Assembly: GCA_965238025.1 (NCBI GenBank)
Contig: OZ250162.1
Coordinates: 930,001 to 994,000 of the forward strand
Length of the DNA: 64,000 nt
DNA from: Pelagihabitans sp965238025
GTDB taxonomy: Bacteria > Bacteroidota > Bacteroidia > Flavobacteriales > Flavobacteriaceae
Direction: 5' to 3'
Part shown: piece by piece, positions 8,620 to 16,810 of the stretch
Position numbering within the stretch: the stretch's first letter is position 1
How the letters are laid out: each line of letters starts with the position of its first letter
The notes under the pieces: model-generated
Told to the model about the DNA's origin: nothing
Databases searched by the model: none
What the model saw: the letters and a program-made list of their open reading frames with translations, nothing else
Made by a program: the position numbers and the translations under genes

Positions 8620-8982
8620 ATGGAAATAGCAATTAAAATTATTATCGGCCTCGTGGCACTAATACACCTTTACATCCTTTGGTTTGAGATGTTCGCTTGG
8701 ACTACCCGGGGAAGAAAAGTGTTTCGCCACTTTCCTGCGGAACTGTTTGAACCCACTAAGAGTATGGCGGCCAATCAGGGATTATATAATGGTTTTCTGG
8801 CAGCTGGACTTATCTGGTCCTTGTTAATCGAGGACCCAGTTTGGAAAGTAAATGTTGCTCTTTTCTTTTTAGGCTGTGTTGCAGTTGCAGGAATCTTTGG
8901 AGCCATAACTGCCTCAAAAAAAATATTCTTCGTACAAGCCCTACCAGCTCTAGTAGGAATCGCGCTAATCTTGTTGAGATAA
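8620..8982 (+). CDS. DUF1304 family membrane protein
   Basis: A 120-residue protein with four predicted membrane helices (about residues 4-24, 50-70, 76-97 and 99-119). The motif HLYILWFEMFAW followed by MAANQGLYNGFLAAGL is diagnostic of the DUF1304 family, whose biochemical role is unknown. It starts 3 bp after the dioxygenase stop and is probably in the same transcript. Its stop codon overlaps the left arm of a long inverted repeat (8981-9123). Confidence 0.85.
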   Translation: MEIAIKIIIGLVALIHLYILWFEMFAWTTRGRKVFRHFPAELFEPTKSMAANQGLYNGFLAAGLIWSLLIEDPVWKVNVALFFLGCVAVAGIFGAITASKKIFFVQALPALVGIALILLR

Positions 8983-9123
8983 TATTGGGGCATTATTTAA
9001 AAAACTGATAGACCCTACCTTAACCTTTCCATTGGAAAGTATCTTCTTATAGGAAACAAGCAGGAAGGTTTGGTGAAATTCTACATACTTTAATCTCGAT
9101 TTAAATAATAACGCCCCAATATT
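8981..9123. repeat. 143-bp element bounded by a 21-bp inverted repeat
   Basis: The left arm 8981-9001 (AATATTGGGGC then ATTATTTAAA) is the exact reverse complement of the right arm 9100-9123 (TTTAAATAAT, a 3-nt bulge AAC, GCCCCAATATT). The 98 bp between hold a second hairpin, CTTTCC-ATT-GGAAAG (about 9023-9037), and a possible AACCTTTCC/GGAAGGTTT pairing. It fills most of the space between the DUF1304 gene and the ALDH7 gene. It could be a MITE-like insertion or a structured RNA; no clear target-site duplication is visible and there is no U-tract after the outer stem, so it is not a simple terminator. Confidence 0.55.
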
Positions 9124-9163
9124 TCAGGGTTCAAAAAGGGGGTTTAAATCAGGAGTTTATTCG

Positions 9164-9171
9164 TAGCTTTG
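9164..9171 (+). promoter_or_regulatory. -7 promoter box TAGCTTTG
   Basis: A perfect TAnnTTTG match 37 bp upstream of the ALDH7-type gene, just after the inverted-repeat element. A TTG -33 element is not obvious. Its placement makes it the likely promoter of the dehydrogenase gene. Confidence 0.5.
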
Positions 9172-9208
9172 CGCAAAATTTAACACCGTCCGCTTAAAAA
9201 GTTATAAA

Positions 9209-10762
9209 ATGTCGAAAATCGCATCAGAGTTTGGTATAGCAGAAGCCCTAAAATCATTGGGGATAAAAGATATGAATAACGGAACCTCAACCGGTTCCGA
9301 TAACTTTTCTTCAGGAGAGGTTATTGAATCCTATTCGCCGGCTGATGGTGCCTTGATAGGCAAGGTAAAAGCCACTACCAAGGATGACTATGAAAAAGTA
9401 ATGGCTGCGTCGACCGAAGCCTTTAAAACATGGCGTACGAAACCAGCTCCGCAACGTGGGGAAATCGTTCGTCAGTTTGGTGAAAAATTACGTGAACTCA
9501 AAGAACCCTTGGGCAAACTTGTTTCTTACGAGATGGGGAAGAGTTATCAGGAAGGCCTGGGTGAAGTTCAAGAAATGATAGATATCTGTGATTTTGCGGT
9601 AGGGCTTTCAAGACAATTGCATGGTCTAACTATGCACTCGGAAAGGCCAGGTCATAGAATGTATGAACAGTATCATCCACTTGGTGTTGTAGGAATCATT
9701 TCTGCCTTTAACTTTCCTGTTGCCGTTTGGGCATGGAACACTGCTTTAGCGTGGATATGTGGTGATGTATGTGTATGGAAACCTTCTGAAAAGACACCCT
9801 TATGCGGAGTCGCTTGCCAAAATATAGCGGCGGCGGTCTTTAAGGAAAATGGATTACCCGAGGGTATTTCCTGTCTGATCAACGGGGATTATAAAGTTGG
9901 GGAAATGATGACCAATGATGGCCGTGTACCTCTGGTATCGGCAACCGGGTCTATTCGTATGGGTAAAATCGTGGCCCAGGCAGTTGCCGCGAGACTGGGA
10001 AAATCCTTGTTGGAGCTAGGAGGTAATAACGCCATTATCGTTACTCCGGATGCTGATATTAAAATGACCGTTATTGGGGCTGTTTTTGGAGCCGTTGGTA
10101 CCGCAGGACAACGATGTACATCTACCCGAAGATTGATAATTCATGAGTCTATATATGACAAAGTCAAAGATGCGGTTGTTGATGCATATGGGCAACTCAG
10201 AATCGGAAACCCATTGGATGAAAATAACCATGTAGGGCCTTTAATCGACACCGATGCGGTGGAGCACTATAACAAAGCACTTGAGAAAGTAGTCGCCGAA
10301 GGCGGGAAGATTATCGTTGAAGGTGGTGTTATGAAGGGTGAGGGTTATGAAAGCGGTTGTTATGTAAAACCAGCCATTGCCGAAGCGCAAAATAGCTTTG
10401 AAATAGTACAGCATGAAACCTTTGCACCGGTTCTTTACCTCTTAAAGTATTCCGGAGGGATTGAAAATGCCATAGCCGTTCAAAATGGGGTTGTACAGGG
10501 CCTTTCTTCTGCAGTTATGACCAATAATCTACGTGAGGCGGAACGTTTCTTAAGCCATGCCGGTAGTGATTGTGGCATTGCCAATGTAAATATCGGAACA
10601 TCTGGGGCTGAAATTGGTGGGGCATTTGGTGGTGAAAAAGAAACCGGCGGAGGTCGCGAAAGTGGTTCTGACGCTTGGAAAGTATATATGAGGAGGCAAA
10701 CGAATACCATTAACTATACTACTGAACTTCCTTTGGCACAAGGGATTAAATTTGATTTATAG
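9209..10762 (+). CDS. amaB: Aldehyde dehydrogenase, ALDH7 (alpha-aminoadipic semialdehyde dehydrogenase type)
   Basis: A 517-residue NAD-dependent dehydrogenase closely resembling antiquitin (ALDH7A1): shared stretches include PAPxRGEIVRQ, LVSxEMGK, GEVQExxDICDxAVGLSR, VGIIxAFNFPVAV, SLLELGGNNAII, AAVGTAGQRCT and SGAEIGGAFGGEKxTGGGRE. Catalytic Cys303 and general-base Glu269 are present. The family oxidises alpha-aminoadipic semialdehyde (in equilibrium with piperideine-6-carboxylate) to alpha-aminoadipate in lysine breakdown. The gene is monocistronic: its own -7 box upstream and a strong terminator 46 bp downstream. An aminomuconate-semialdehyde role next to the dioxygenase is less likely given the clear ALDH7 similarity. 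Confidence 0.9.
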   Translation: MSKIASEFGIAEALKSLGIKDMNNGTSTGSDNFSSGEVIESYSPADGALIGKVKATTKDDYEKVMAASTEAFKTWRTKPAPQRGEIVRQFGEKLRELKEPLGKLVSYEMGKSYQEGLGEVQEMIDICDFAVGLSRQLHGLTMHSERPGHRMYEQYHPLGVVGIISAFNFPVAVWAWNTALAWICGDVCVWKPSEKTPLCGVACQNIAAAVFKENGLPEGISCLINGDYKVGEMMTNDGRVPLVSATGSIRMGKIVAQAVAARLGKSLLELGGNNAIIVTPDADIKMTVIGAVFGAVGTAGQRCTSTRRLIIHESIYDKVKDAVVDAYGQLRIGNPLDENNHVGPLIDTDAVEHYNKALEKVVAEGGKIIVEGGVMKGEGYESGCYVKPAIAEAQNSFEIVQHETFAPVLYLLKYSGGIENAIAVQNGVVQGLSSAVMTNNLREAERFLSHAGSDCGIANVNIGTSGAEIGGAFGGEKETGGGRESGSDAWKVYMRRQTNTINYTTELPLAQGIKFDL

Positions 10763-10808
10763 CCCATCCTCAGAAATTGAGGCCTATTAGGTTAAAAACG
10801 GAATAAAC

Positions 10809-10843
10809 AAAAGACCTAGCCTTTACGCTAGGTCTTTTGTTTT
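10809..10843 (+). terminator. Rho-independent terminator after the ALDH7 gene
   Basis: A perfect 12-bp stem (AAAAGACCTAGC, loop CTTTAC, GCTAGGTCTTTT) followed by GTTTT. It lies 46 bp after the stop and closes the dehydrogenase transcript. Confidence 0.85.
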
Positions 10844-11245
10844 AAAAAATCCGCTGTTTTCTAGCTCCTTACCGTTCCCCCGATCGGCTGGTTTTGAAAA
10901 ACAGCGGAATTACCAAACTAACTCTAAATTATTCTGAAAATCCTTTTTAAAAGACTTTCTTTTTGATTGCATAGCGAATATCGGTCAAGATATTCCTCTA
11001 CCGCTTCCTTTTTGTATGATTTGCATCAAAAACTGTATAAACGGTTTATATCTCTTTCGATAACGTGCCTTAATTCATAGTTCAGGCCTATGAATAGGTG
11101 ATTCCATTTGTTGTACACCCGTTGTTTTGAAGGAACCTTCTTTATCTTTTTAAGTATTTAACTAACAACGATTAATGTTGGTTTTTTAACATTTTTAATA
11201 AATTTTTAATAAATTGCCGCAAACAACACTAAATTTTAAATTCAC
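10844..11245. other. Intergenic stretch with a long-looped inverted repeat
   Basis: About 400 bp between the ALDH7 terminator and the OmpA-like gene. It holds a perfect 11-bp inverted repeat, TCCGCTGTTTT (10850-10860) and AAAACAGCGGA (10898-10908), whose 37-nt loop contains the palindrome CCGATCGG (10880-10887). The rest is AT-rich with no open frame of note; the 80 bp before the OmpA gene are very AT-rich and probably hold its promoter, though no exact TAnnTTTG is seen. Confidence 0.5.
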
Positions 11246-12151
11246 ATGACAAAAACAACCACTAATCTGCTAGGGATTCTCCTTACCATCATAGCGGGTA
11301 TTTTTCTGTACATGAAACTCTGCAGTTCGTGCAATGTTTCAGCAGAAGAACCTGCAAAGGAGGTTATGGCCCCAGTAGTTGAACCAGAAAGCACCTCTTA
11401 TCCCTTCGCTCTAAGCGACGGTGATTATGCGTGCAACGTAAACGACAATTATAATTTTAATGTGTCGTCCGCCACAATTTTAACTCCATTGGCAAAAACG
11501 GTCTCTGATTGTATTGGAAGTTTAAAAGCCTTCCTAAATGACAATGCTGGAAAAGTCATTAATATTACCGGGTACTATCAAAGTGATGAAGAAAACAATT
11601 CTGCTTATCCCAACCTAGGTTTGGCTCGAGCGAATGCCGTTAAAAACCATTTGGTCTCCAGCGGAATTTCTTCAACACGCATAAATACTTTTGGTAAATT
11701 GATGGATGAAATGGTGCCAAAGGGCAATATCTATTTTGGTCCAGTCGAATATGGTTTGGCTGAAAGAGCGGCAGATGCCGATGATTTATTAAAAGCTTTA
11801 CATGATAAGATTGTTGCGAATCCATTAGTACTTTATTTTGATACTGCAGAGGCGCATATTAATCTTAGTGCCGAACAACGTCAAAAAGTTGCTGATATTT
11901 CCAGGTACCTTGACAAGGTAGACGGAGCATCGGCGAATGTGGTAGGCCATACAGACAATACCGGCGATGCCGCTGCCAATATGGAACTTGGTCAGAGCAG
12001 GGCAGATTTTGCAAAAAGTTATCTCATGAGAAATGGGATATCATCCGCTAAGATAAATGCTACTTCTAAGGGTCAAACACAACCTATAGCGAGCAATAAC
12101 ACCGAAGAGGGCAAAGCTCAGAATAGAAGAACCGTTGTAACACTAAACTAA
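11246..12151 (+). CDS. OmpA-family envelope protein with N-terminal membrane anchor
   Basis: A 301-residue protein with one membrane anchor (residues about 8-25) followed by LCSSCN; the Cys pair could also be a lipobox-like site but the context is poor. The C-terminal domain (about 190-301) is a full OmpA-like peptidoglycan-binding fold: LVLYFDTAEAHINLSAEQ, VVGHTDNTGDAAAN, LGQSRADFAKSYL and the closing NRRTVV. Residues about 75-160 form a second, degenerate OmpA-like unit (ITGYYQSDEENNSAYPNLGL..RANAVKNHL). It is followed after 26 bp by an HhH-domain membrane protein, and a shared terminator closes the pair. Confidence 0.85.
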   Translation: MTKTTTNLLGILLTIIAGIFLYMKLCSSCNVSAEEPAKEVMAPVVEPESTSYPFALSDGDYACNVNDNYNFNVSSATILTPLAKTVSDCIGSLKAFLNDNAGKVINITGYYQSDEENNSAYPNLGLARANAVKNHLVSSGISSTRINTFGKLMDEMVPKGNIYFGPVEYGLAERAADADDLLKALHDKIVANPLVLYFDTAEAHINLSAEQRQKVADISRYLDKVDGASANVVGHTDNTGDAAANMELGQSRADFAKSYLMRNGISSAKINATSKGQTQPIASNNTEEGKAQNRRTVVTLN

Positions 12152-12177
12152 ATAATTAACTTAAAAACATTAATAAA

Positions 12178-12753
12178 ATGGATATTGATTTTTCAAATAT
12201 ATGGTGCTGGTTATTACCTCTATTATGTACACTTTTAGGTGCCCTTTTTGGGTATCTGTTAGGAAAAGGTTCTAACACCACAGTAGATAATTCTGCCGAC
12301 CTACAGTTATGGAAGGATAAGAATGCTAAGTTACAGGCTGACCTCGATATATGCGGTAAAAAGTTAAGCGCTGCCGAAACAAAGATAACGGCTGGTGCTA
12401 CAGCAGCAGCTTCATCCCTTGCCGCTAGTGCGGCCCCGATCGAAACAAGGATTCCTTTTGATGCGGATGCAGCTTTTGCCGCGTTCGGAAAGAAAATCAA
12501 AGAGGATGATTTGAAAGTTGTCGAAGGTATTGGGCCCAAAATTGCCGAAATGTTTAATAATGATGGTATCAAGACATGGAAAGCGTTATCCGAAACTTCT
12601 GTTGCGGGTTGTCAAAAAGTACTGGACAAAGGTGGAGATCGTTATAAGGTACACGACCCTGCTTCATGGCCGATGCAAGCTAAAATGTGCTACGAAAATA
12701 AGTGGGCAGATTTGTTCAAATGGCAGGAGGAACACGATCACGGAAAACTATAA
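12178..12753 (+). CDS. Membrane-anchored helix-hairpin-helix protein
   Basis: A 191-residue protein: an N-terminal membrane segment (WCWLLPLLCTLLGALFGYLLG, roughly residues 9-29), an alanine-rich helical linker (about 40-95), and a C-terminal domain with the HhH motif VVEGIGPKIAEMF (residues about 115-128) followed by AGCQKVLDKGGDRYKVHDP and ASWPMQAKM. This pattern is seen in flavobacterial envelope proteins next to OmpA genes; HhH motifs bind DNA or act as protein contacts, and membrane attachment makes the DNA role uncertain. It is the second gene of a two-gene unit with the preceding OmpA-like gene. Confidence 0.75.
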   Translation: MDIDFSNIWCWLLPLLCTLLGALFGYLLGKGSNTTVDNSADLQLWKDKNAKLQADLDICGKKLSAAETKITAGATAAASSLAASAAPIETRIPFDADAAFAAFGKKIKEDDLKVVEGIGPKIAEMFNNDGIKTWKALSETSVAGCQKVLDKGGDRYKVHDPASWPMQAKMCYENKWADLFKWQEEHDHGKL

Positions 12754-12773
12754 GCTTTCCGAACTCCAATAGG

Positions 12774-12811
12774 AAACCCGATTTCAGTAAGACTGAAATC
12801 GGGTTTTTTAA
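12774..12811 (+). terminator. Terminator after the OmpA/HhH pair
   Basis: A perfect 14-bp stem (AAACCCGATTTCAG, loop TAAGA, CTGAAATCGGGTTT) with a T run. It lies between convergent genes (the desaturase reads toward it), so it may work in both directions. Confidence 0.85.
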
Positions 12812-12838
12812 GTTATTCGTTTTCTTATCTCAATGTAA

Positions 12839-13834
12839 TCAGACCTTTCCGTTGGCCTCGACCCATTTGAAACGGTATTGATCCTCAGGAAATTTCATTC
12901 GGGTTGCTATGCGTTCTAATCTACCGGGAAGCGCCAGTAAATAGTCACGTGCTCGTTCCGCCTCATCATTGATTCCCCGAACAGTTTCCAACTGCCAATA
13001 TGAATTCAGTTTTTTAAGAATATCTATATAATCCAGGGCCGTATAGACACCCAATCTTTGTGCACAGTTCGAGAAATTTTCAAAGGCCGTTCCTATCACT
13101 CCTCCCGATTCGCGCAGAAAATGGGCAGGCATAACAATTTTTCTTTTCATCATATCGGCGAATGCCAACATCATTCCGCTAGGGTCTTCGCCAAAAATGG
13201 TCTTTACAAATTCCCGATAAGCCACATGGTGTCGCATTTCATCGCCAGCAATAATGGTGCACATTTTGCCTAGAAGCACATTCCCCTTTTTCTTAGCCAT
13301 CTGACCCACCCTTTTATGCGAAATATTGGTCGCAAGTTCCTGAAAAGAAGTGTATACAAAATTTTTATATGGATCTCTGTCAGTTCCTATATCAAAACCA
13401 TCGGAAATAAGGTGCTGGGTTGTAATTTCTACTTCTCGCATATTCACTCTTCCCGATAGGTACAGATACTTGCTAAGGACATCACCATGTCGGTTTTCTT
13501 CAGCGGTCCACGCCCGTACCCATTTCGCCCATCCATTCTTATTTTCCGAGTGTTGATTAATTCCCTCAACATCCATTAACCATGATTCATAGGTAGGCAG
13601 CGCCTCTTCTGTAATTGTATCGGCTACCATGGTCACCCAAAAGTCGTAACCAAGTTCCTTGGACTCACCTCTCAGGGTTTCTACCTCTTCAAGAAAATTT
13701 GGACTTTCTGAATCCGGCAAAAAATCTGTGGGCTGCCAAATACTCTCAATAGGTATCAAGAAATCCTCAATAAAACCAGCTACTTGAGGTTCAATGGCTT
13801 GCATTACTTCTAATCTAATATTTTTAGAGGACAT
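12839..13834 (-). CDS. Acyl-[acyl-carrier-protein] desaturase
   Basis: A 331-residue soluble diiron enzyme that introduces a cis double bond into acyl-ACP (stearoyl-ACP desaturase type). The two diiron motifs are EENRHG (residues 112-117) and DEMRHH (198-203). GWAKWVRAWTAEENRHG and YTSFQELATNISHKRVG match the plant and bacterial enzyme. Length and start (ATG 13834) fit the family. It needs ferredoxin as electron donor, not encoded nearby. It stands alone on the minus strand, 62 bp downstream of the phosphatase gene. Confidence 0.93.
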   Translation of the reverse strand: MSSKNIRLEVMQAIEPQVAGFIEDFLIPIESIWQPTDFLPDSESPNFLEEVETLRGESKELGYDFWVTMVADTITEEALPTYESWLMDVEGINQHSENKNGWAKWVRAWTAEENRHGDVLSKYLYLSGRVNMREVEITTQHLISDGFDIGTDRDPYKNFVYTSFQELATNISHKRVGQMAKKKGNVLLGKMCTIIAGDEMRHHVAYREFVKTIFGEDPSGMMLAFADMMKRKIVMPAHFLRESGGVIGTAFENFSNCAQRLGVYTALDYIDILKKLNSYWQLETVRGINDEAERARDYLLALPGRLERIATRMKFPEDQYRFKWVEANGKV

Positions 13835-13896
13835 GGGCTGTTTTTTGCTAAGGTCGTTAATAAAAAATCAAAAGCTTCCTATTTTAATGTTGTTTT

Positions 13897-14622
13897 TTAG
13901 TTTCTTCCTTTCTCATCAGGATAGAAGGTATACACGGGATCGCTTTGCCAAACCTGTTTGGTGTCTATATCGATCAAGGAAAGGGGCCCCTTAAAAGCTG
14001 CACCGGTATCAATGTTCCAAACATTGGCTGCCTGTTGCGGAGTTGTCTTCCCTATTCTGGTTACAGGAGTGTGACCAACATAGATTTCACCATAATGTGT
14101 GAGTCTTTTTGGGTACCAGGGGTTGTTCTTGTCCAGATCCGGGTCTAGCGACAGTGCCAATTCCCATAAGGTTCTATCCCAGTAAAAAGTTTTTGGGAAG
14201 TACTCAAAATCAACTCCTTTAAGGTTGGTAAACCCCGCATGTAGAAAAAGTCTATTTCCCTTGTCAAGATAATAGTTATCCAAACGCTCATAAAAGTCGA
14301 TATGTGCATTTTTTTTGATAGGGTCGATTTTCTCATAAGAAGCCATCGTAGATAATCCGCCGTGTTGTTTCCATATCGGGTTGTCTTTTTTACCAGCTAG
14401 CCAATCATAACATAGTTCATCATGATTCCCACGCAAATAGATGCAGTTATGGGTCTTTTTTAAATCGATTAGAAAGTCCACCGTTTCCACAGCATCGCTC
14501 CATCCATCAACATAATCCCCCAAAAAGATCAGCTTGTCCTCTGTGCGAACACCGGCCCGTTCAAAAAGTTGCTCTAAAGCCTTTAACCCCGAATGAATGT
14601 CTCCTATCACCAATGTTCTCAT
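13897..14622 (-). CDS. Metallophosphoesterase (serine/threonine phosphatase type)
   Basis: A 241-residue calcineurin-like phosphoesterase with the metal-binding signature blocks GDIHSG (residues 7-12), FLGDYVDGW (about 33-41) and RGNHDE (about 64-69), plus the later His in LHAGF and VGHTP. It resembles PP1-like bacterial phosphatases and Ap4A hydrolase relatives; the substrate is unknown. It diverges from the fructokinase gene (105 bp between starts) and reads toward the desaturase gene. Confidence 0.85.
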   Translation of the reverse strand: MRTLVIGDIHSGLKALEQLFERAGVRTEDKLIFLGDYVDGWSDAVETVDFLIDLKKTHNCIYLRGNHDELCYDWLAGKKDNPIWKQHGGLSTMASYEKIDPIKKNAHIDFYERLDNYYLDKGNRLFLHAGFTNLKGVDFEYFPKTFYWDRTLWELALSLDPDLDKNNPWYPKRLTHYGEIYVGHTPVTRIGKTTPQQAANVWNIDTGAAFKGPLSLIDIDTKQVWQSDPVYTFYPDEKGRN

Positions 14623-14727
14623 ATTACAAAAGTCGCGATTTGAGCTAGTTGTTACGTTATAATTTATAAGAAAGTTTTGGAACGAGCCACAATTTGTATT
14701 TACCTTGGCCCGGCAAGATTATCCTTC

Positions 14728-15675
14728 ATGAAAAAAGTATTCTGTATAGGCGAACTGCTTATTGACTTTGTTGCCGAAAATCAGGGGAGCGACCTTTCTA
14801 AGGCCGACCTTTTTACCAAAAAGCCAGGGGGCGCCCCAGCAAATGTTGCCTGTGCAATAGCCAAACTTGGCGGTAAAAGTGCATTTATAGGATGTGTGGG
14901 CAACGACCCTTTTGGCACTTATCTTCTAAGTGTACTAAAAGCAAACAATGTAGATATTTCCCTAGCACAGCGCTCTAGGGCGTTTACCACATTGGCCTAT
15001 GTTTCCCTTTCTGAAGATGGGGAGCGTGATTTTGTATTCAGCCGTGGGGCCGATAAAGAATTGCAATATGATTCTTCAATAAAAAACGATATTAAAGGGA
15101 ATATGCTTCATCTAGGTGCCGCGACAGCCTTGCTTGGTGGCGACCTTGAAAAAGCCTATGGCCGCTATTTTTTTGATGCGCTTACCCAAGATGTCTTTAT
15201 CAGTTTTGACCCCAATTTCAGGAGTGATTTATGGAAGGATGAAGAACACATTTTCTTAAAAAAGTGTATGCCTTTTATCCAGAAGGCCCATCTTGGAAAA
15301 TTCAGTTTGGAAGAAGCTCGATTATTAACTGGTAAAGACGACCTAAACGAATGCTGCAATGTGCTACACGAAATTGGCACTCAAATTATTGCGATTACCC
15401 TAGGTGCGAAAGGTACGCTGCTAAGCACCGGTGAAAGCAAACAAATTATCCCAAGCTCCGCCGTAAAACCAATTGACACTACCGGTGCGGGTGATGCCTT
15501 TATTGGATGTCTACTGTATCAAATCTCGACCCTGAACGACCCATGTAAGATTCTGAATAATCATGAAATTTTGGTTGCTATGATAAAAAAAGCCAATATG
15601 GCCGGAGCAATTACGACTACCGGATATGGAGCCATACCTTCATTGCCAACGTATAGTCAAGTTTTCAGCAACTAA
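14728..15675 (+). CDS. Fructokinase-like PfkB sugar kinase
   Basis: A 315-residue ribokinase/PfkB kinase. N-terminal GELLIDFVAE and KKPGGAPANVACAIAKLGG, and the C-terminal catalytic motif DTTGAGDAFIGCLLYQ with the catalytic Asp, match bacterial fructokinases (ScrK type), which make fructose-6-phosphate. An open frame extends upstream to 14677, but ATG 14728 gives the family start MKKVFCIGELLID. Its stop overlaps by 4 bp the stop end of the convergent AlbA_2 gene. No sugar transporter is nearby, so the physiological sugar is not certain. Confidence 0.85.
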   Translation: MKKVFCIGELLIDFVAENQGSDLSKADLFTKKPGGAPANVACAIAKLGGKSAFIGCVGNDPFGTYLLSVLKANNVDISLAQRSRAFTTLAYVSLSEDGERDFVFSRGADKELQYDSSIKNDIKGNMLHLGAATALLGGDLEKAYGRYFFDALTQDVFISFDPNFRSDLWKDEEHIFLKKCMPFIQKAHLGKFSLEEARLLTGKDDLNECCNVLHEIGTQIIAITLGAKGTLLSTGESKQIIPSSAVKPIDTTGAGDAFIGCLLYQISTLNDPCKILNNHEILVAMIKKANMAGAITTTGYGAIPSLPTYSQVFSN

Positions 15676-16808
15676 CTATATCTTACCTTCCTCAAAATCC
15701 GCAACGTTTCTTTTAAGGTTAAGTAAATTTTCGGGTCTGTTTTTTTAAAGAGAGAACGTGCAGTTTCCATTTGCTCTTTCGCTTCGTCAAAACCATTAAG
15801 GTAACAAATAAGATAGGTGTCAGGCAGATGTTCTAAATCGTTTTGTTCGGTGGGTTTTAGGTTTGTATTATTTTTAATCTTCTCTAATAAGGCATTGTTC
15901 ACGTTGAAGATGTGGAATAAGGTCTTCTTATCATATTTGGGTGGTTCAAAAATAAGGTCACTTTGAATCTGATACGTTCCGTTGTCCTCAAAAGTTATGA
16001 CCACTTTCTCTAAGGGGTAGTATTTCTGTTTATTGGCAAGGCCCAACTGCACATACTCAATAGTTGTAAACGAATGTTCGTCGTAAGAAATGGTGACCTC
16101 ATCCAATGTGGAATAAAATAATTTTACCTGTTCGTTTATCAATTCAATATCCACCCTTGAAAAATAGGTCTCATTTTTCACCTTCTTTTTATTCCCCGCC
16201 CAACAAACCACAAATTGCTCTTTGAACACTTTATAGCGGCTTTGCATATCTGGGTGGCGATTGTTGATGAAATCAATAACCCCATCAAGCGTAAGTTCAA
16301 TGTTGTTCTTGGCATGTTGTTCTATATTGGCTACAGCCTCTACATTGAGGTCTTTAAGTTCTATATCATAAGCTTTGGGGAGACTTATACTGCCTTCTCT
16401 AAAAAAGACCATCCCGCCATAATACTTCCAGATATTTTTTCGGAGTGAACACACTTTCCCGCTCGATTTTAGGGTAACCAAACCGACAACCCTGCCTTCA
16501 GGAAGGTGTGGAAAGGGAATGTTTTCATAAGAAATAAGGGGTGGATTATCTAAATAGGCATTGACGAGGTTTTGAATCTTACTATCATCGAAAAAATCGA
16601 CCCCGACTATTTTATTATCCTCGTCTTCCACCCCGATAACAATAAAAGAATTATTGTTCGGATTACTGTTCGCCAGGGCGCAAACGTGTTTTAAAAACTT
16701 CGCCTTTCCTTCTTTCTGGCCAATATTGATAAATCGCTTTTTATCATAAAAGCTATTCTCGTCATTATGGGCGAGTAGGTTTTTAACAAGAAGGCGTTTA
16801 TTTATCAT
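15672..16808 (-). CDS. AlbA_2 (Schlafen AlbA-like) domain protein
   Basis: A 378-residue protein. Residues about 15-160 look like an AlbA_2 domain: FINIGQKEGKAKFLKHVCAL, the hallmark NSFIVIGVEDEDNKIVGV and FREGSISLPKA. The remaining 200 residues are a mixed alpha/beta region without a recognised family. AlbA_2 proteins bind nucleic acid or ATP and are often linked to transcriptional control or, fused to other domains, to defence; here no partner domain is seen. It follows the aldo/keto reductase gene after 2 bp on the same strand, so the two are co-transcribed. Confidence 0.75.
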   Translation of the reverse strand: MINKRLLVKNLLAHNDENSFYDKKRFINIGQKEGKAKFLKHVCALANSNPNNNSFIVIGVEDEDNKIVGVDFFDDSKIQNLVNAYLDNPPLISYENIPFPHLPEGRVVGLVTLKSSGKVCSLRKNIWKYYGGMVFFREGSISLPKAYDIELKDLNVEAVANIEQHAKNNIELTLDGVIDFINNRHPDMQSRYKVFKEQFVVCWAGNKKKVKNETYFSRVDIELINEQVKLFYSTLDEVTISYDEHSFTTIEYVQLGLANKQKYYPLEKVVITFEDNGTYQIQSDLIFEPPKYDKKTLFHIFNVNNALLEKIKNNTNLKPTEQNDLEHLPDTYLICYLNGFDEAKEQMETARSLFKKTDPKIYLTLKETLRILRKVRYS

Positions 16809-16810
16809 GT

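Noticed and set aside
9209..10762. Aminomuconate-semialdehyde dehydrogenase paired with the dioxygenase
   Set aside because: The sequence follows ALDH7/antiquitin along its whole length and is separated from the dioxygenase unit by its own promoter and the inverted-repeat element.
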